DNA from: Vagococcus zengguangii
Lineage (GTDB): Bacteria > Bacillota > Bacilli > Lactobacillales > Vagococcaceae
Reading direction: 5' to 3'
Assembly (NCBI RefSeq): GCF_005145005.1
Contig: NZ_CP039712.1
Span: 341,001 to 405,000 of the forward strand
Length of the DNA: 64,000 nt
Positions 31,827 through 40,531 of the stretch are shown piece after piece (position 1 is the stretch's first letter; the number at the start of each line of letters is the position of its first letter). The notes below the pieces were generated by a model. The model had not been told where the DNA came from, searched no databases, and was given only the letters and a program-made list of their open reading frames with translations. The position numbers were made by a program, and so were the translations under genes.

Positions 31827-32826
31827 AGGATTGAAATTAAGTGGGTTGGTTGTATTAGCCGTCGTTGTGATGGTGTTGGGTGTAGGAGTCGGTAGTGCAT
31901 CGGCTAGTTTTTTAGAAGTGTTTCAAATCATGATCAATCGCTTATTAGGACATCCAAATGAAGGGATACTTGCCATGATTATTTTAGAAGTGCGCTTGCC
32001 ACGCGTGTTGATGAGTTTTATTGTTGGGGCCATCATTGCCTTGTCAGGAACAGTTATGCAGTCGTTATTAAATAATCCTTTGGCCTCCACCTATACGCTA
32101 GGCATTTCGTCAGGTGCCTCATTTGGAGCGGCCTTGATGTTAACGATTGGCGTGCCTATTCTAGGATTATCGAGTTATTTCGTCCCAGTTAACGGTTTTG
32201 TTTTTGGCTGTTTAACGGTGTTATTAGTCTTGCTGTTTGCTAAAAAATCTAATCAGCAATTGGATAATCAAACAATCGTATTGGTCGGGATGATTGTTGG
32301 GTTATTCGTAAATGCATTATTAACGTTGCTATCGGTGTTTTCTGATGATTATTTAAAAGCCATTGTCTACTGGCAACTGGGGAGCTTTGCAAGTAGTCAC
32401 TATGGTCAGGTACTGTTATTAATAGTCCTTTTAGTGTTCGGTTTATTAACGTTCATGCGCTTTGCAAGCGAATTAGATATTTTGACCCTCGGAGATGAGC
32501 AGGCACAAGCAACAGGTCTAGCCACTCAGCAATTAAAAGTTTTCTTCATTATCGTTTGTTGTTTACTAACAGGTTCAGCGATTTCATTTGTCGGGATTAT
32601 TGGCTTTGTTGATTTGGTTGCTCCTCACTTAGTTCGAAAAGCGTTTGGTCATCATCATCGTTTGGTCATTCCATCGTCAGCTCTCGTTGGAGGAATTTTG
32701 ATGGTGTTAGCGGATCTTTTATCTCGGACCTTAATTGCGCCTAAAGAAATTCCTGTAGGAGCTGTAACAGCTTTAATCGGGGCACCGTTCTTTACGTATT
32801 TATTCTTAAAGAAGGGGCGTGATTAA
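31819..32826 (+). CDS. FecCD/BtuC-family ABC permease
   Basis: Membrane subunit of 335 residues with about ten helices. Seen: LEVRLPRVLMSFIVGAIIALSG, GTVMQSLLNNPLASTYTLGIS and FVGIIGFVDLVAPHLVRK, all characteristic of iron-siderophore and cobalamin permeases. It overlaps the binding protein and its stop codon is immediately followed by the ATG of the ATPase, so the three are translationally coupled. Confidence 0.92.
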   Translation: MTKGLKLSGLVVLAVVVMVLGVGVGSASASFLEVFQIMINRLLGHPNEGILAMIILEVRLPRVLMSFIVGAIIALSGTVMQSLLNNPLASTYTLGISSGASFGAALMLTIGVPILGLSSYFVPVNGFVFGCLTVLLVLLFAKKSNQQLDNQTIVLVGMIVGLFVNALLTLLSVFSDDYLKAIVYWQLGSFASSHYGQVLLLIVLLVFGLLTFMRFASELDILTLGDEQAQATGLATQQLKVFFIIVCCLLTGSAISFVGIIGFVDLVAPHLVRKAFGHHHRLVIPSSALVGGILMVLADLLSRTLIAPKEIPVGAVTALIGAPFFTYLFLKKGRD

Positions 32827-33597
32827 ATGATTGATATCCAACAAGTTTCCGTTCAATACGGTCAGCATCAAGTCTTACACAATGTTTCTCTCCAACTAGC
32901 AGATAACGAGATGTTGTGTGTGTTGGGGCCAAATGGCAGCGGTAAGTCAACGCTTTTAAAAACGATTTTAAACGTTGTCCCGTTTAGTGGCGATGTATTG
33001 ATCAATGGACAGTCGGTAAAAAAATATTCTCGAAAAACGTTAGCTAAAGAAGTGGCATTACTTAGTCAACATCAACACGTTCAAGCTGGTTATAGTGTTA
33101 AAGACATTGTGATGATGGGGTGCTTTGCTCGTCAAAAAACAGGCTTATTTACTAGCTATAAAAAAGAAGATGTTGCCTATGTTGAGAACATACTCGCTGA
33201 TTTAGGTTTGTGGGAACTAAAAGACCAAGAAGTTCTCAAACTTTCTGGTGGGCAAAAACAATTAGTTTTCCTAGCTAAAACCATGGCGCAAGCTCCTAAT
33301 TTACTATTATTAGATGAACCGAGCAATCATTTAGATATTAAATATCAATTGCAGATGATTGCTTTTCTTAAGAAATGGCAAGTTCAGCATCAATCACAAA
33401 TTATCGGTGTCTTTCATGATGTTAATTTAGCTCTTAACTTATCAGATAATTTATTAATGATGAAACAAGGGGAGATTGTAGTTAAGGGTAACTTTTCTGA
33501 GATTGGCACGCAAAATAATTTTCAAACCCTGTATGATACTGAATTAGTCGAATATTACTTAGCAAGTTTAGAGAAATGGCAACAACTACTAAAATAA
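32827..33597 (+). CDS. ABC transporter ATP-binding protein (FecE/BtuD-type)
   Basis: Cytoplasmic ATPase of 256 residues energising the FecCD-type importer. Seen: Walker A GPNGSGKS near residue 37, signature LSGGQKQ, Walker B LLLLDEPSNHLD, and the switch His in GVFHDVN. The ATG directly abuts the permease stop. A bidirectional terminator overlaps the end of the gene. Confidence 0.93.
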   Translation: MIDIQQVSVQYGQHQVLHNVSLQLADNEMLCVLGPNGSGKSTLLKTILNVVPFSGDVLINGQSVKKYSRKTLAKEVALLSQHQHVQAGYSVKDIVMMGCFARQKTGLFTSYKKEDVAYVENILADLGLWELKDQEVLKLSGGQKQLVFLAKTMAQAPNLLLLDEPSNHLDIKYQLQMIAFLKKWQVQHQSQIIGVFHDVNLALNLSDNLLMMKQGEIVVKGNFSEIGTQNNFQTLYDTELVEYYLASLEKWQQLLK

Positions 33598-33648
33598 CCC
33601 TAACCAATCACTTTCCTATAAACGAAAGTGATTGGTCGGGGTTATTTT
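33592..33648. terminator. Bidirectional terminator
   Basis: ATAACCCTAACCAATCACTTTC pairs with its complement (33624-33646) apart from small mismatches; it separates convergent genes. Confidence 0.88.
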
Positions 33649-34040
33649 TATGTGCGATTTCTTTCAAAGGCGACAAAGCGTGTGCCTTGAAAAGTGAGGT
33701 AGCCGTTATCGCCTTCTGCTAACTGACCGTAAACGTTCCCTTTAACTGTCAATTCTAAGCGCTCACCATTTTGAAATTCAAAGGTCGCGTAATAAGTCGT
33801 GGAACTACGTGAGCTTCCAACTGTATCGTTATTATTCGTGTTACTCATATGATGATTTACTTCTGTTCGTTTAGTGACGATAGTGGCTTTTTGAGTCTCT
33901 CGAGGCGCTTGATTGTTACGGTGCCATTGTCGAATATTTTTAAATACTTGGAATAAGATGAATAGCAGGGCCAAAGTGAAAAAGATACCGAAAATTAAAA
34001 AGATGGGATTCATCCCCATTTCAAAATATAATTCGCTCAT
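33648..34040 (-). CDS. DUF2500-like membrane-anchored protein
   Basis: Small protein of 130 residues: one N-terminal membrane helix (about 12-34, FLIFGIFFTLALLFILFQVF), a short basic stretch, a variable Asn/Ser-rich loop, and a C-terminal beta domain (YYATFEFQNGERLELTV, GDNGYLTFQGTRFVAFER) characteristic of DUF2500/YhhM proteins. The function of the family is unknown. AGGAGACTTGTAA lies before the ATG. It is a single gene, divergent from pgi. Confidence 0.85.
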   Translation of the reverse strand: MSELYFEMGMNPIFLIFGIFFTLALLFILFQVFKNIRQWHRNNQAPRETQKATIVTKRTEVNHHMSNTNNNDTVGSSRSSTTYYATFEFQNGERLELTVKGNVYGQLAEGDNGYLTFQGTRFVAFERNRT

Positions 34041-34230
34041 TTACAAGTCTCCTTTTTTTGATGACTAATGTTGGATAATCATCGTCCTTATTATCGTTCG
34101 TTAAAACTACGTTAGCATATTTAACGTCTCTTTTCAAACGCTTTCTTATGAATGGTATAGAGGGGTTTCCGCTAGTTTATAAAGGTTCAGATAATTAATC
34201 GTAAATATTCCGATTAATTCATCTGTTTAC

Positions 34231-34259
34231 TTGAAAAATATTGAAAAAAAACGTAAAGT
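34231..34259 (+). promoter_or_regulatory. pgi promoter
   Basis: TTGAAA (34231-34236), 17-nt spacer, TAAAGT (34254-34259). The rest of the 260-nt gap upstream shows nothing I can name. Confidence 0.6.
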
Positions 34260-34300
34260 AGAGGGGAAAGAAAAAAGTATCACAATCAGGAGGAAACATC

Positions 34301-35650
34301 ATGACACATATTCAATTTGACTACTCTAAAGTAGTTGGCAAATTCATTGGTGAAAATGAATTAGGTTACATGCAAAGCCAAGTAACAGCTGCTCACAACG
34401 ATTTACGTAATGGGACTGGCGCTGGTAGCGACTTTATCGGTTGGGTAGACCTACCAGAAAACTATGACAAAGAAGAATTTGCACGTATTCAACAAGCTGC
34501 TGAAAAAATCAAATCAGATTCAGAAGTATTAGTAGTAATTGGTATTGGTGGTTCTTATTTAGGCGCGAAAGCTGCTCTAGATTTCTTAAACAATACTTTC
34601 TACAACTTACAAAGCAACGAAGATCGTAAAGCACCACAAATTTTCTTTGCAGGTAACAGCATTAGTTCAACTTACTTAACAGACTTAATCGACATTATTG
34701 GTGAGCGTGATTTCTCTGTTAACGTGATTTCTAAATCAGGAACAACAACGGAGCCAGCGATTGCATTCCGTGTGTTCAAAGAATTATTAATTAACAAATA
34801 TGGTAAAGAAGAAGCGAACAAACGTATCTACGCAACAACTGATAAAGCAAAAGGTGCGGTGAAAGTAGAAGCTGACGAAGAAGGTTGGGAAACATTTGTG
34901 ATTCCTGATGACGTTGGTGGACGTTTCTCAGTATTAACAGCCGTAGGTTTATTACCAATTGCAGCAAGTGGTGCTGATATTACTGGTTTAATGGAAGGTG
35001 CTAACCAAGCACGTAAAGATTTCGCTAGTGATAAATTAGAAGAAAACGCTGCTTACCAATACGCAGCATTACGTAATATTTTATACCGTAAAGGTAAAGT
35101 CACTGAATTATTAATCAACTATGAGCCAAGTTTACAATACTTCTCAGAGTGGTGGAAACAATTATTCGGTGAATCAGAAGGTAAAAATCAAAAAGGTATC
35201 TACCCTTCAAGTGCTAACTTCTCAACTGACTTACACTCGCTAGGACAATACATCCAAGAAGGTCAACGCAATATTTTTGAGACAGTTATCAAATTAGACA
35301 AACCTCGTCGCAATATCAACATCCCAACAATGGATAAAGATTTAGACGGTCTAGGTTACTTAGAAGGTAAAGATGTTGACTTCGTTAACACTAAAGCTTT
35401 CCAAGGAACATTATTAGCACATACTGATGGCGATGTACCAAACTTCGTGGTAACTATCCCAGAACAAAATGCTTACACATTAGGTTACTTAATGTACTTC
35501 TTCGAAATCGCTTGTGGTATCTCAGGTTACTTAAACGGGGTTAACCCATTTGACCAACCAGGTGTTGAAGCTTACAAGAAAAATATGTTTGCATTATTAG
35601 GCAAACCTGGATTTGAAGAGTTAGCGCAAGAATTAAACGCGCGTCTATAA
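34301..35650 (+). CDS. pgi: Glucose-6-phosphate isomerase
   Basis: Interconverts glucose-6-phosphate and fructose-6-phosphate. The 449-residue length fits the Firmicute class. Seen: [17 protein letters not shown], the phosphate-binding [10 protein letters not shown] near residue 145, [19 protein letters not shown], the catalytic GESEGKN, and the C-terminal [16 protein letters not shown] precedes the ATG and codon use looks strongly biased, as expected for a highly expressed glycolytic gene. Confidence 0.97.
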   Translation: MTHIQFDYSKVVGKFIGENELGYMQSQVTAAHNDLRNGTGAGSDFIGWVDLPENYDKEEFARIQQAAEKIKSDSEVLVVIGIGGSYLGAKAALDFLNNTFYNLQSNEDRKAPQIFFAGNSISSTYLTDLIDIIGERDFSVNVISKSGTTTEPAIAFRVFKELLINKYGKEEANKRIYATTDKAKGAVKVEADEEGWETFVIPDDVGGRFSVLTAVGLLPIAASGADITGLMEGANQARKDFASDKLEENAAYQYAALRNILYRKGKVTELLINYEPSLQYFSEWWKQLFGESEGKNQKGIYPSSANFSTDLHSLGQYIQEGQRNIFETVIKLDKPRRNINIPTMDKDLDGLGYLEGKDVDFVNTKAFQGTLLAHTDGDVPNFVVTIPEQNAYTLGYLMYFFEIACGISGYLNGVNPFDQPGVEAYKKNMFALLGKPGFEELAQELNARL

Positions 35651-35660
35651 TCAATAAATG

Positions 35661-35696
35661 AAAAGAATGAAGTCTTTTTAGGCTTCATTCTTTTTT
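35661..35696 (+). terminator. Terminator between pgi and truA
   Basis: AAAAGAATGAAG pairs with CTTCATTCTTTT plus T-run. The truA ribosome site (AAAGGAG) begins within 5 nt. Confidence 0.9.
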
Positions 35697-35712
35697 AACT
35701 AAAGGAGTTCAT

Positions 35713-36450
35713 ATGAGAAATATTAAATTAACGATCGAATATGACGGTCGTCGCTACTTAGGTTGGCAACGTCTAGGCGATTCTGATAAAACCATTCAAG
35801 GGAAAATCGAGAGTACCTTGAAACAAATGACCGGTGAAACAATTGAAATTATTGGCTCAGGTCGAACAGACGCTGGGACACATGCTCGTGGTCAAGTCGC
35901 GAACTTCAAGACGACTTCAGACTTAACCCGTGAACAAATGTTGTCGTTTTTAAATCGTTATTTACCAAATGACATGGTCATTACTAAAGTCGAAGAGATG
36001 CCAGAACGTTTTCATGCCCGTTATAACGTCAAAGGAAAGCAATATTCATATTATGTTTGGAATAGCGAAGTACCAACAGCATTAGAACGCCACACTAGTT
36101 TTCATGTTAAGCAAGCACTCGATCTTGAAAAAATGCAGCTAGCTTGTCAAAAATTAACAGGTCAACATGATTTTATCGGTTTTTCTTCTCTGAAAAAAAC
36201 TAAAAAATCAACGGTTCGCACGATTGAAGCTATCAACGTTAATCAGTATGGCAATTTGTTAGAATTTCAGTTTGTGGGGGATGGTTTCCTTTATAACATG
36301 GTTCGTATCATGATGGGCACGATTATCGAAATTGGTTTAGGAAAGTTACCAGTTGAAGTAATTGATGAAATTTTTGCAAAGAAAGTCCGTCAACAAGCCG
36401 GTGAAACTGTACCAGCCCACGCTTTATTTTTAGATGAAGTGTATTATTAA
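35713..36450 (+). CDS. truA: tRNA pseudouridine(38-40) synthase
   Basis: Modifies U38, U39 and U40 in the tRNA anticodon arm. The 245-residue protein shows the catalytic GSGRTDAGTHARGQVANF near residue 47 with the active-site Asp, HARYNVKGKQYSYYVWN, and the C-terminal GDGFLYNMVRIMMGT. AAAGGAG lies before the ATG. There is no space for a promoter between the pgi terminator and the gene. Confidence 0.96.
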   Translation: MRNIKLTIEYDGRRYLGWQRLGDSDKTIQGKIESTLKQMTGETIEIIGSGRTDAGTHARGQVANFKTTSDLTREQMLSFLNRYLPNDMVITKVEEMPERFHARYNVKGKQYSYYVWNSEVPTALERHTSFHVKQALDLEKMQLACQKLTGQHDFIGFSSLKKTKKSTVRTIEAINVNQYGNLLEFQFVGDGFLYNMVRIMMGTIIEIGLGKLPVEVIDEIFAKKVRQQAGETVPAHALFLDEVYY

Positions 36451-36461
36451 ATAATTAAACA

Positions 36462-36505
36462 TAAACCTTGCTGGATTCTTTTTAAGATAAGCAAGGTTAT
36501 TTTAT
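36462..36505 (+). terminator. Terminator after truA
   Basis: AACCTTGCT pairs with AGCAAGGTT around a 17-nt loop, followed by TATTTTAT. Confidence 0.75.
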
Positions 36506-36695
36506 ATCGTTGTAAACTTGCCTGATAGATGACGAGGAAACCTTGAGCCTCATTAATAATTTATTAAAAAGACGAATATGTCACGTTATGGCTATTAAGA
36601 TACGTTATAATTGAATTATATATGGATGTATAGAGAAATCAGTATTTATATGTATAAAAGTTAAGAAAAATGAAGGTGTCTCTCAGGGGTGAAAT

Positions 36696-38057
36696 ATGTC
36701 AGAAAATAGTCATCAGTTAAAAAGAACATTAGGATTTACCGTTGCTTTAACCACTATCATTGGAATTGTTATCGGATCGGGAATATTTTTCAAACCTTAT
36801 GCGATATTTCGAGCAACAGGTGGAGAACCGGGTTTAGGGATTTTAGCTTGGATCTTGGCGGGGCTACTGTCTTTAGCTGGCGCATTAACCGCGTCAGAAA
36901 TTGCAGCCATGATTCCTAAAACAGGCGGAATGGTTACTTATTTACACGATATTTTTGGACCGAAAATTGGCTTCTTATCAGGATGGGTGGATTCATCGTT
37001 GTATCAAACAGGTTCCATCGCTGCTGTAGCAGTTGTTTTTGGCGTCCAAGCATCGAGTTTGCTCGGTCTTGATCCGAATGCCTACTGGCCTAAAGTCGTG
37101 ATTTCCATTGTGACGATAGTTTTTTTAGGCTATTTATGTAATTTAGGTGCTGAGGCAAGTGGTCGCTTACAAATGGTCTTAACGCTATGTAAAATGATAC
37201 CGATTACATTGATTGTGGTGGTGAGTTTTGTGAAAGGAACAGGACACGATGTGTTAACCCCACTCGTAGGACCAGAAATTGACCCAGGAAAAGCTTTTTC
37301 ATTAGCGCTTTTAGCTGCCTTATTTGCCTTTGATGGTTGGATAAGTGTCGGTATGTTAGCGGGAGAAATGAAAAATCCCAGTAAAGATTTACCGCGAGCA
37401 TTAATTCTTGGTTTAACCATCGTGTCATTAATTTATGTGGTCATTAATATCGCTTATTTATGGGTAATGCCAGCAAATCAATTGATGTTAACAGAAACGC
37501 CAGCTGCGGATGTTTCTAGAGTGTTATTTGGACGTTCAGGTGGACAACTTGTATCCATTGGCATTTTAATTTCTGTGTTTGGTAGTTTAAATGGTTTTAT
37601 TATGACAGCTGCACGTTCCACGTATACGTTTGCTGAAACAAGAAAAATTCCTTTTAGTGAGGCATTGATGAAAGTCAATGATAACGGGTCACCAGTAAAT
37701 GCGACGTGGTTTGTTGTTATCGTCTCAAGTATTTATTGCTTAACGGGCAAGTTTGATTTATTAACTGATTTATCTACCTTTATGGTATGGATTTTTTACT
37801 GCTTAACTTTTTATGGCGTGATTAAATGGCGTCGCGAACGACCAGATGCTATTCGACCTTACAAAGTGCCACTATATCCGGTGATACCAATAATTGCGAT
37901 TATGGGAGGCGGCTATGTCGTTATTAGCACCTTGATTACGCAGTTTACTTATGCTATTTCAGGTATTATCATCATGCTGGCAGGTTTGCCAATTTATTAT
38001 TATTACACCATGAAAGAAACGAAAGCAAGTGGCTACCCAGTGAAATCTGAAGATTAA
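36696..38057 (+). CDS. APC-family amino acid permease (SteT-like)
   Basis: Membrane transporter of 453 residues with about 12 helices. The first helix carries IGIVIGSGIFFKP, the unwound substrate-binding segment of the LAT/SteT branch, and FAFDGWISVGMLAGEMKNPSKDLPRA is the conserved helix 6 region. B. subtilis SteT exchanges serine and threonine; the amino acid used here is not determined. AGGGGTG lies before the ATG. It is a single-gene unit ending at 38061-38092. Confidence 0.88.
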   Translation: MSENSHQLKRTLGFTVALTTIIGIVIGSGIFFKPYAIFRATGGEPGLGILAWILAGLLSLAGALTASEIAAMIPKTGGMVTYLHDIFGPKIGFLSGWVDSSLYQTGSIAAVAVVFGVQASSLLGLDPNAYWPKVVISIVTIVFLGYLCNLGAEASGRLQMVLTLCKMIPITLIVVVSFVKGTGHDVLTPLVGPEIDPGKAFSLALLAALFAFDGWISVGMLAGEMKNPSKDLPRALILGLTIVSLIYVVINIAYLWVMPANQLMLTETPAADVSRVLFGRSGGQLVSIGILISVFGSLNGFIMTAARSTYTFAETRKIPFSEALMKVNDNGSPVNATWFVVIVSSIYCLTGKFDLLTDLSTFMVWIFYCLTFYGVIKWRRERPDAIRPYKVPLYPVIPIIAIMGGGYVVISTLITQFTYAISGIIIMLAGLPIYYYYTMKETKASGYPVKSED

Positions 38058-38060
38058 GTA

Positions 38061-38092
38061 AAAACCTCGGGAACGTTTCTCGAGGTTTTATT
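38061..38092 (+). terminator. Terminator after the APC permease
   Basis: AAAACCTCG pairs with CGAGGTTTT, with GA/TC continuing inside, then TATT. Confidence 0.8.
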
Positions 38093-38147
38093 GATGTTAA
38101 ATAGGAGCTCTAATCAATGAACGACCATAGCTCTCAGCTGAAGATGA

Positions 38148-38471
38148 TTAAGTTTTTTTATTAAAAAAGAAGTTAGTGAGGTGCCAAATATGACGAGTAT
38201 AGTGATACGTTCGCCACGCCATGAAAATAAATAGTGCTAATAGGATGATGACTGGAAAAAGGGTACTTACCTTAAAATTATTAGCGTATGAAATTTTTAA
38301 GGTGCCAAAAAAAATAAGGCCGATAAGGCAAAAGAATATCAAATTTAGTAGATAGAGTAAACAAGAGGAGATATACTGCCTTTTTTTCCTTTTGTCGTAT
38401 TCAGCTCTAAAAAATAGTTCATCTCCTAGAAATAACAAGAAATCGCCAATTAATTCGATAAGTATTGCCAT
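38148..38471 (-). CDS. Small membrane protein of unknown function (107 residues)
   Basis: Not recognised. It has an amphipathic N-terminal segment (LIELIGDFLLFLGDELFF), a basic loop (RKKRQ), then two strong membrane helices (about 36-55 and 68-90). GAAGGAGAATAA precedes the ATG and overlaps the end of the upstream gene, so the pair is translated from one message. The partner is also a two-helix membrane protein, suggesting they work together. Confidence 0.75.
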   Translation of the reverse strand: MAILIELIGDFLLFLGDELFFRAEYDKRKKRQYISSCLLYLLNLIFFCLIGLIFFGTLKISYANNFKVSTLFPVIILLALFIFMAWRTYHYTRHIWHLTNFFFNKKT

Positions 38472-38474
38472 TTG

Positions 38475-38741
38475 TTATTCTCCTTCGGTATAGTTATCAT
38501 GTTTAGCAGCAAATGTACGCCCACGAAAATCAAGCATCATTAAGATGAATGTGATAATGGTGAAAACTGGTAAGACAACCCAATTAATTAATACAAGCCA
38601 ACCACTCGTCGTGTTTGAGAAAGTGGCAAATGAAACAATAACTAACAGTGTTTCGATGACTTCAGCAATTTTACTTGCAGTCGTATAACGACTATGATAA
38701 TTTTGATAGACATTTTTATGATAATTTCTATTTTTAAACAT
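38475..38741 (-). CDS. Small membrane protein of unknown function (88 residues)
   Basis: Not recognised. A basic N-terminus (FKNRNYHKNVYQNYHSRY) leads to two membrane helices (about 27-45 and 48-68), then a charged C-terminus. AAAAAGGAGATC precedes the ATG. It is first of a two-gene unit with 3 nt before the next start. Confidence 0.75.
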   Translation of the reverse strand: MFKNRNYHKNVYQNYHSRYTTASKIAEVIETLLVIVSFATFSNTTSGWLVLINWVVLPVFTIITFILMMLDFRGRTFAAKHDNYTEGE

Positions 38742-38913
38742 CTGATCTCCTTTTTATTCGTTCCTTTTTTGATAGGTTAACACGATTTCTTTGAGTATTC
38801 AACATTATCAATTTCTAAATTTTGTTAAACTAATGATTATTGGCTCGTCTTTTATTTGCCTTTTACTTTGACTATGGCTTATGCTATATAAGAAGAAAAT
38901 AGGGGGTATTATG

Positions 38914-39480
38914 ATGAATATTGCAGTATACTGTGCTTCAGCGATGGGGATTAACCCAATTTATGCTGAAAAATCCCGTGAGCTTGGCCAATGGATGGCA
39001 AGCGAAGGGTATGATTTAGTTTACGGCGGCTCAAAATTAGGGTTGATGGGTGTCTTAGCTAGAGAACTAATTGAAGCTAAGCGTCAAACAATCGGTGTCA
39101 TGCCACATTTTTTGGCAGATAATGAGATTACGCAAGAGGGATTGACCGAATTGCTATATGTTGACACAATGCATGAGCGTAAACAAAAGATGATTGACTT
39201 GGCGGATGTCTTTATAGCGATGCCAGGTGGTCCGGGAACATTAGAGGAAATCAGTGAAGTCGTTTCGTGGAGTCGTATTGGCCAACATGATAAACCATGT
39301 ATTTTTTATAATGTGAATGGTTATTACGATTTATTGGCGCAGTTTTTTGATCAGATGGTAACAGAAGGTTTTCTTTTTGCCAGTGATCGTGAAGCGCTCT
39401 TGTTCTCAGATTCGTTAATAGAGATTCAAGCATTTATAACAAATTATACCCCACCAACTAAACGGGTTTATGATAAATAA
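38914..39480 (+). CDS. LOG-family protein (TIGR00730), cytokinin riboside phosphate hydrolase type
   Basis: Rossmann-fold nucleoside-5'-monophosphate phosphoribohydrolase family, 188 residues. The hallmarks are visible: YGGSKLGLMG near residue 42 and PGGPGTLEE near residue 100. Members release the base from nucleoside monophosphates; the bacterial role is usually nucleotide salvage or unknown. Two consecutive ATGs follow AGGGGGT (38911 and 38914); the second has the better spacing. The next gene starts 9 nt after its stop. Confidence 0.9.
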   Translation: MNIAVYCASAMGINPIYAEKSRELGQWMASEGYDLVYGGSKLGLMGVLARELIEAKRQTIGVMPHFLADNEITQEGLTELLYVDTMHERKQKMIDLADVFIAMPGGPGTLEEISEVVSWSRIGQHDKPCIFYNVNGYYDLLAQFFDQMVTEGFLFASDREALLFSDSLIEIQAFITNYTPPTKRVYDK

Positions 39481-39489
39481 GGAGTCTCT

Positions 39490-40164
39490 ATGAAAACATT
39501 AATTATTTTATCGCATCCAGATGTTAGTGGTTCAAGTACGCAACAATTTTTGATGGCGGCAACTCAGACATTAGAAAACGTCACACTGCATCATTTAGAA
39601 AAATACTATCCACAAGGAAATATCAATCGTGAGTATGAACAAACATTGATAGCTGACCATGACCGGATTATCTTCCAATTCCCATTGTACTGGTATAGTT
39701 CACCCGCCACGTTGAAAGAATGGCAAGATGTTGTACTAGATGAGAAAAAAATTGACGACTGGCAAGGTAAAGAATTCGGCATCGTTGTGATTGCGGGAGT
39801 GGCTAAAAAAGAATACCAAGCGGGTGGTCGTGAGATTTTTACCATGGATGAATTGATGCGTCCGTACCAAGCTGTTGCCAATAAATTTAAGTGGCAATAT
39901 TTACCGATTTTTGGCATTTATCAGTTCGCCTATATGACGGAAAGCTGTAAGCAAAAATTATTGATTCGTTATCAACAATATATTATGTTAGGGAATTCGC
40001 AAAGTTTAGCAGATCGTATGGCTTGGTTTCAACATCAGCTAACTGAGGTTTCTAGAACTAAAGAAGCAAGTGTGCAACACAAAATTGACTTAATTAAAGA
40101 ACAGCTACAAGCAAATCAAGAAGAACTAGAGATGTTGCGTTTTACCTTAGATGAATTGGAGTAG
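39490..40164 (+). CDS. NAD(P)H-dependent oxidoreductase, flavodoxin-like (KefF/MdaB-type)
   Basis: Quinone or flavin reductase of 224 residues. The N-terminal TLIILSHPDVSGSSTQ and the FQFPLYWYSSPATLKEWQD motif are typical of the KefF/MdaB/YabF family. A C-terminal extension (about 180-224) is highly helical and charged, longer than the minimal family. AAGGAG precedes the ATG. It sits between a LOG protein and a tiny charged protein, probably in one operon. Confidence 0.87.
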   Translation: MKTLIILSHPDVSGSSTQQFLMAATQTLENVTLHHLEKYYPQGNINREYEQTLIADHDRIIFQFPLYWYSSPATLKEWQDVVLDEKKIDDWQGKEFGIVVIAGVAKKEYQAGGREIFTMDELMRPYQAVANKFKWQYLPIFGIYQFAYMTESCKQKLLIRYQQYIMLGNSQSLADRMAWFQHQLTEVSRTKEASVQHKIDLIKEQLQANQEELEMLRFTLDELE

Positions 40165-40171
40165 ACCTGGT

Positions 40172-40357
40172 ATGGAAGAAAAAAATTGGCTATTAACAGA
40201 GATTGATGATTTGTTGACACAAGTGACCTCTTATGAGGAAAAGGCGTTATATTTATCCTTAAAAAAATTAATTGCAGAGCAATACAATCGATTAGAACAA
40301 CTAGAAGGCCAACTAGATGGAACACTTTGGAGCCCCAAAGAATGGGGCGGGAATTAA
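40172..40357 (+). CDS. Small acidic helical protein of unknown function (61 residues)
   Basis: Not recognised. The sequence is predicted to be helical throughout (EEKNWLLTEIDDLLTQVTSY, then LKKLIAEQYNRLEQLEGQL) and ends in WSPKEWGGN. The helical tail of the upstream oxidoreductase has similar character, so the two may form a coiled-coil pair (inference). TTGGAG lies about 11 nt before the ATG at 40172; an in-frame ATG at 40151 overlaps the preceding gene. Confidence 0.6.
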   Translation: MEEKNWLLTEIDDLLTQVTSYEEKALYLSLKKLIAEQYNRLEQLEGQLDGTLWSPKEWGGN

Positions 40358-40371
40358 TATTAGATTGATGG

Positions 40372-40422
40372 ACTATAACTAATGCTTTCTCGATAATTGA
40401 GAAGCTAGTTATAGTTTTTTTA
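40372..40422 (+). terminator. Terminator
   Basis: ACTATAACTA and TAGTTATAGT, plus GCTT-TCTC/GAGAAGC inside, then seven T. Confidence 0.88.
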
Positions 40423-40464
40423 ATCTTCGTTATGAAATGTTTTTTTAGTTTTTTCAAATAAAAC

Positions 40465-40493
40465 TTGAAAAAACGTTTTACAATCTTTATAAT
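40465..40493 (+). promoter_or_regulatory. Promoter of the cell-wall sugar cluster with palindromic operator
   Basis: TTGAAA (40465-40470), 17-nt spacer and perfect TATAAT (40488-40493). The perfect palindrome AAAACGTTTT (40470-40479) overlaps the -35 edge and spacer. It is not spaced like cre; a dedicated regulator, perhaps the RpiR-type protein of this locus, is likelier. Confidence 0.7.
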
Positions 40494-40531
40494 GAAAGCG
40501 TAAACAAAAATATTATTTAAGGAGAAGGAAA

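Noticed and set aside
40465-40483. cre site at the PTS promoter
   Set aside because: The TG and CA ends are too far from the central CG to match the CcpA consensus.
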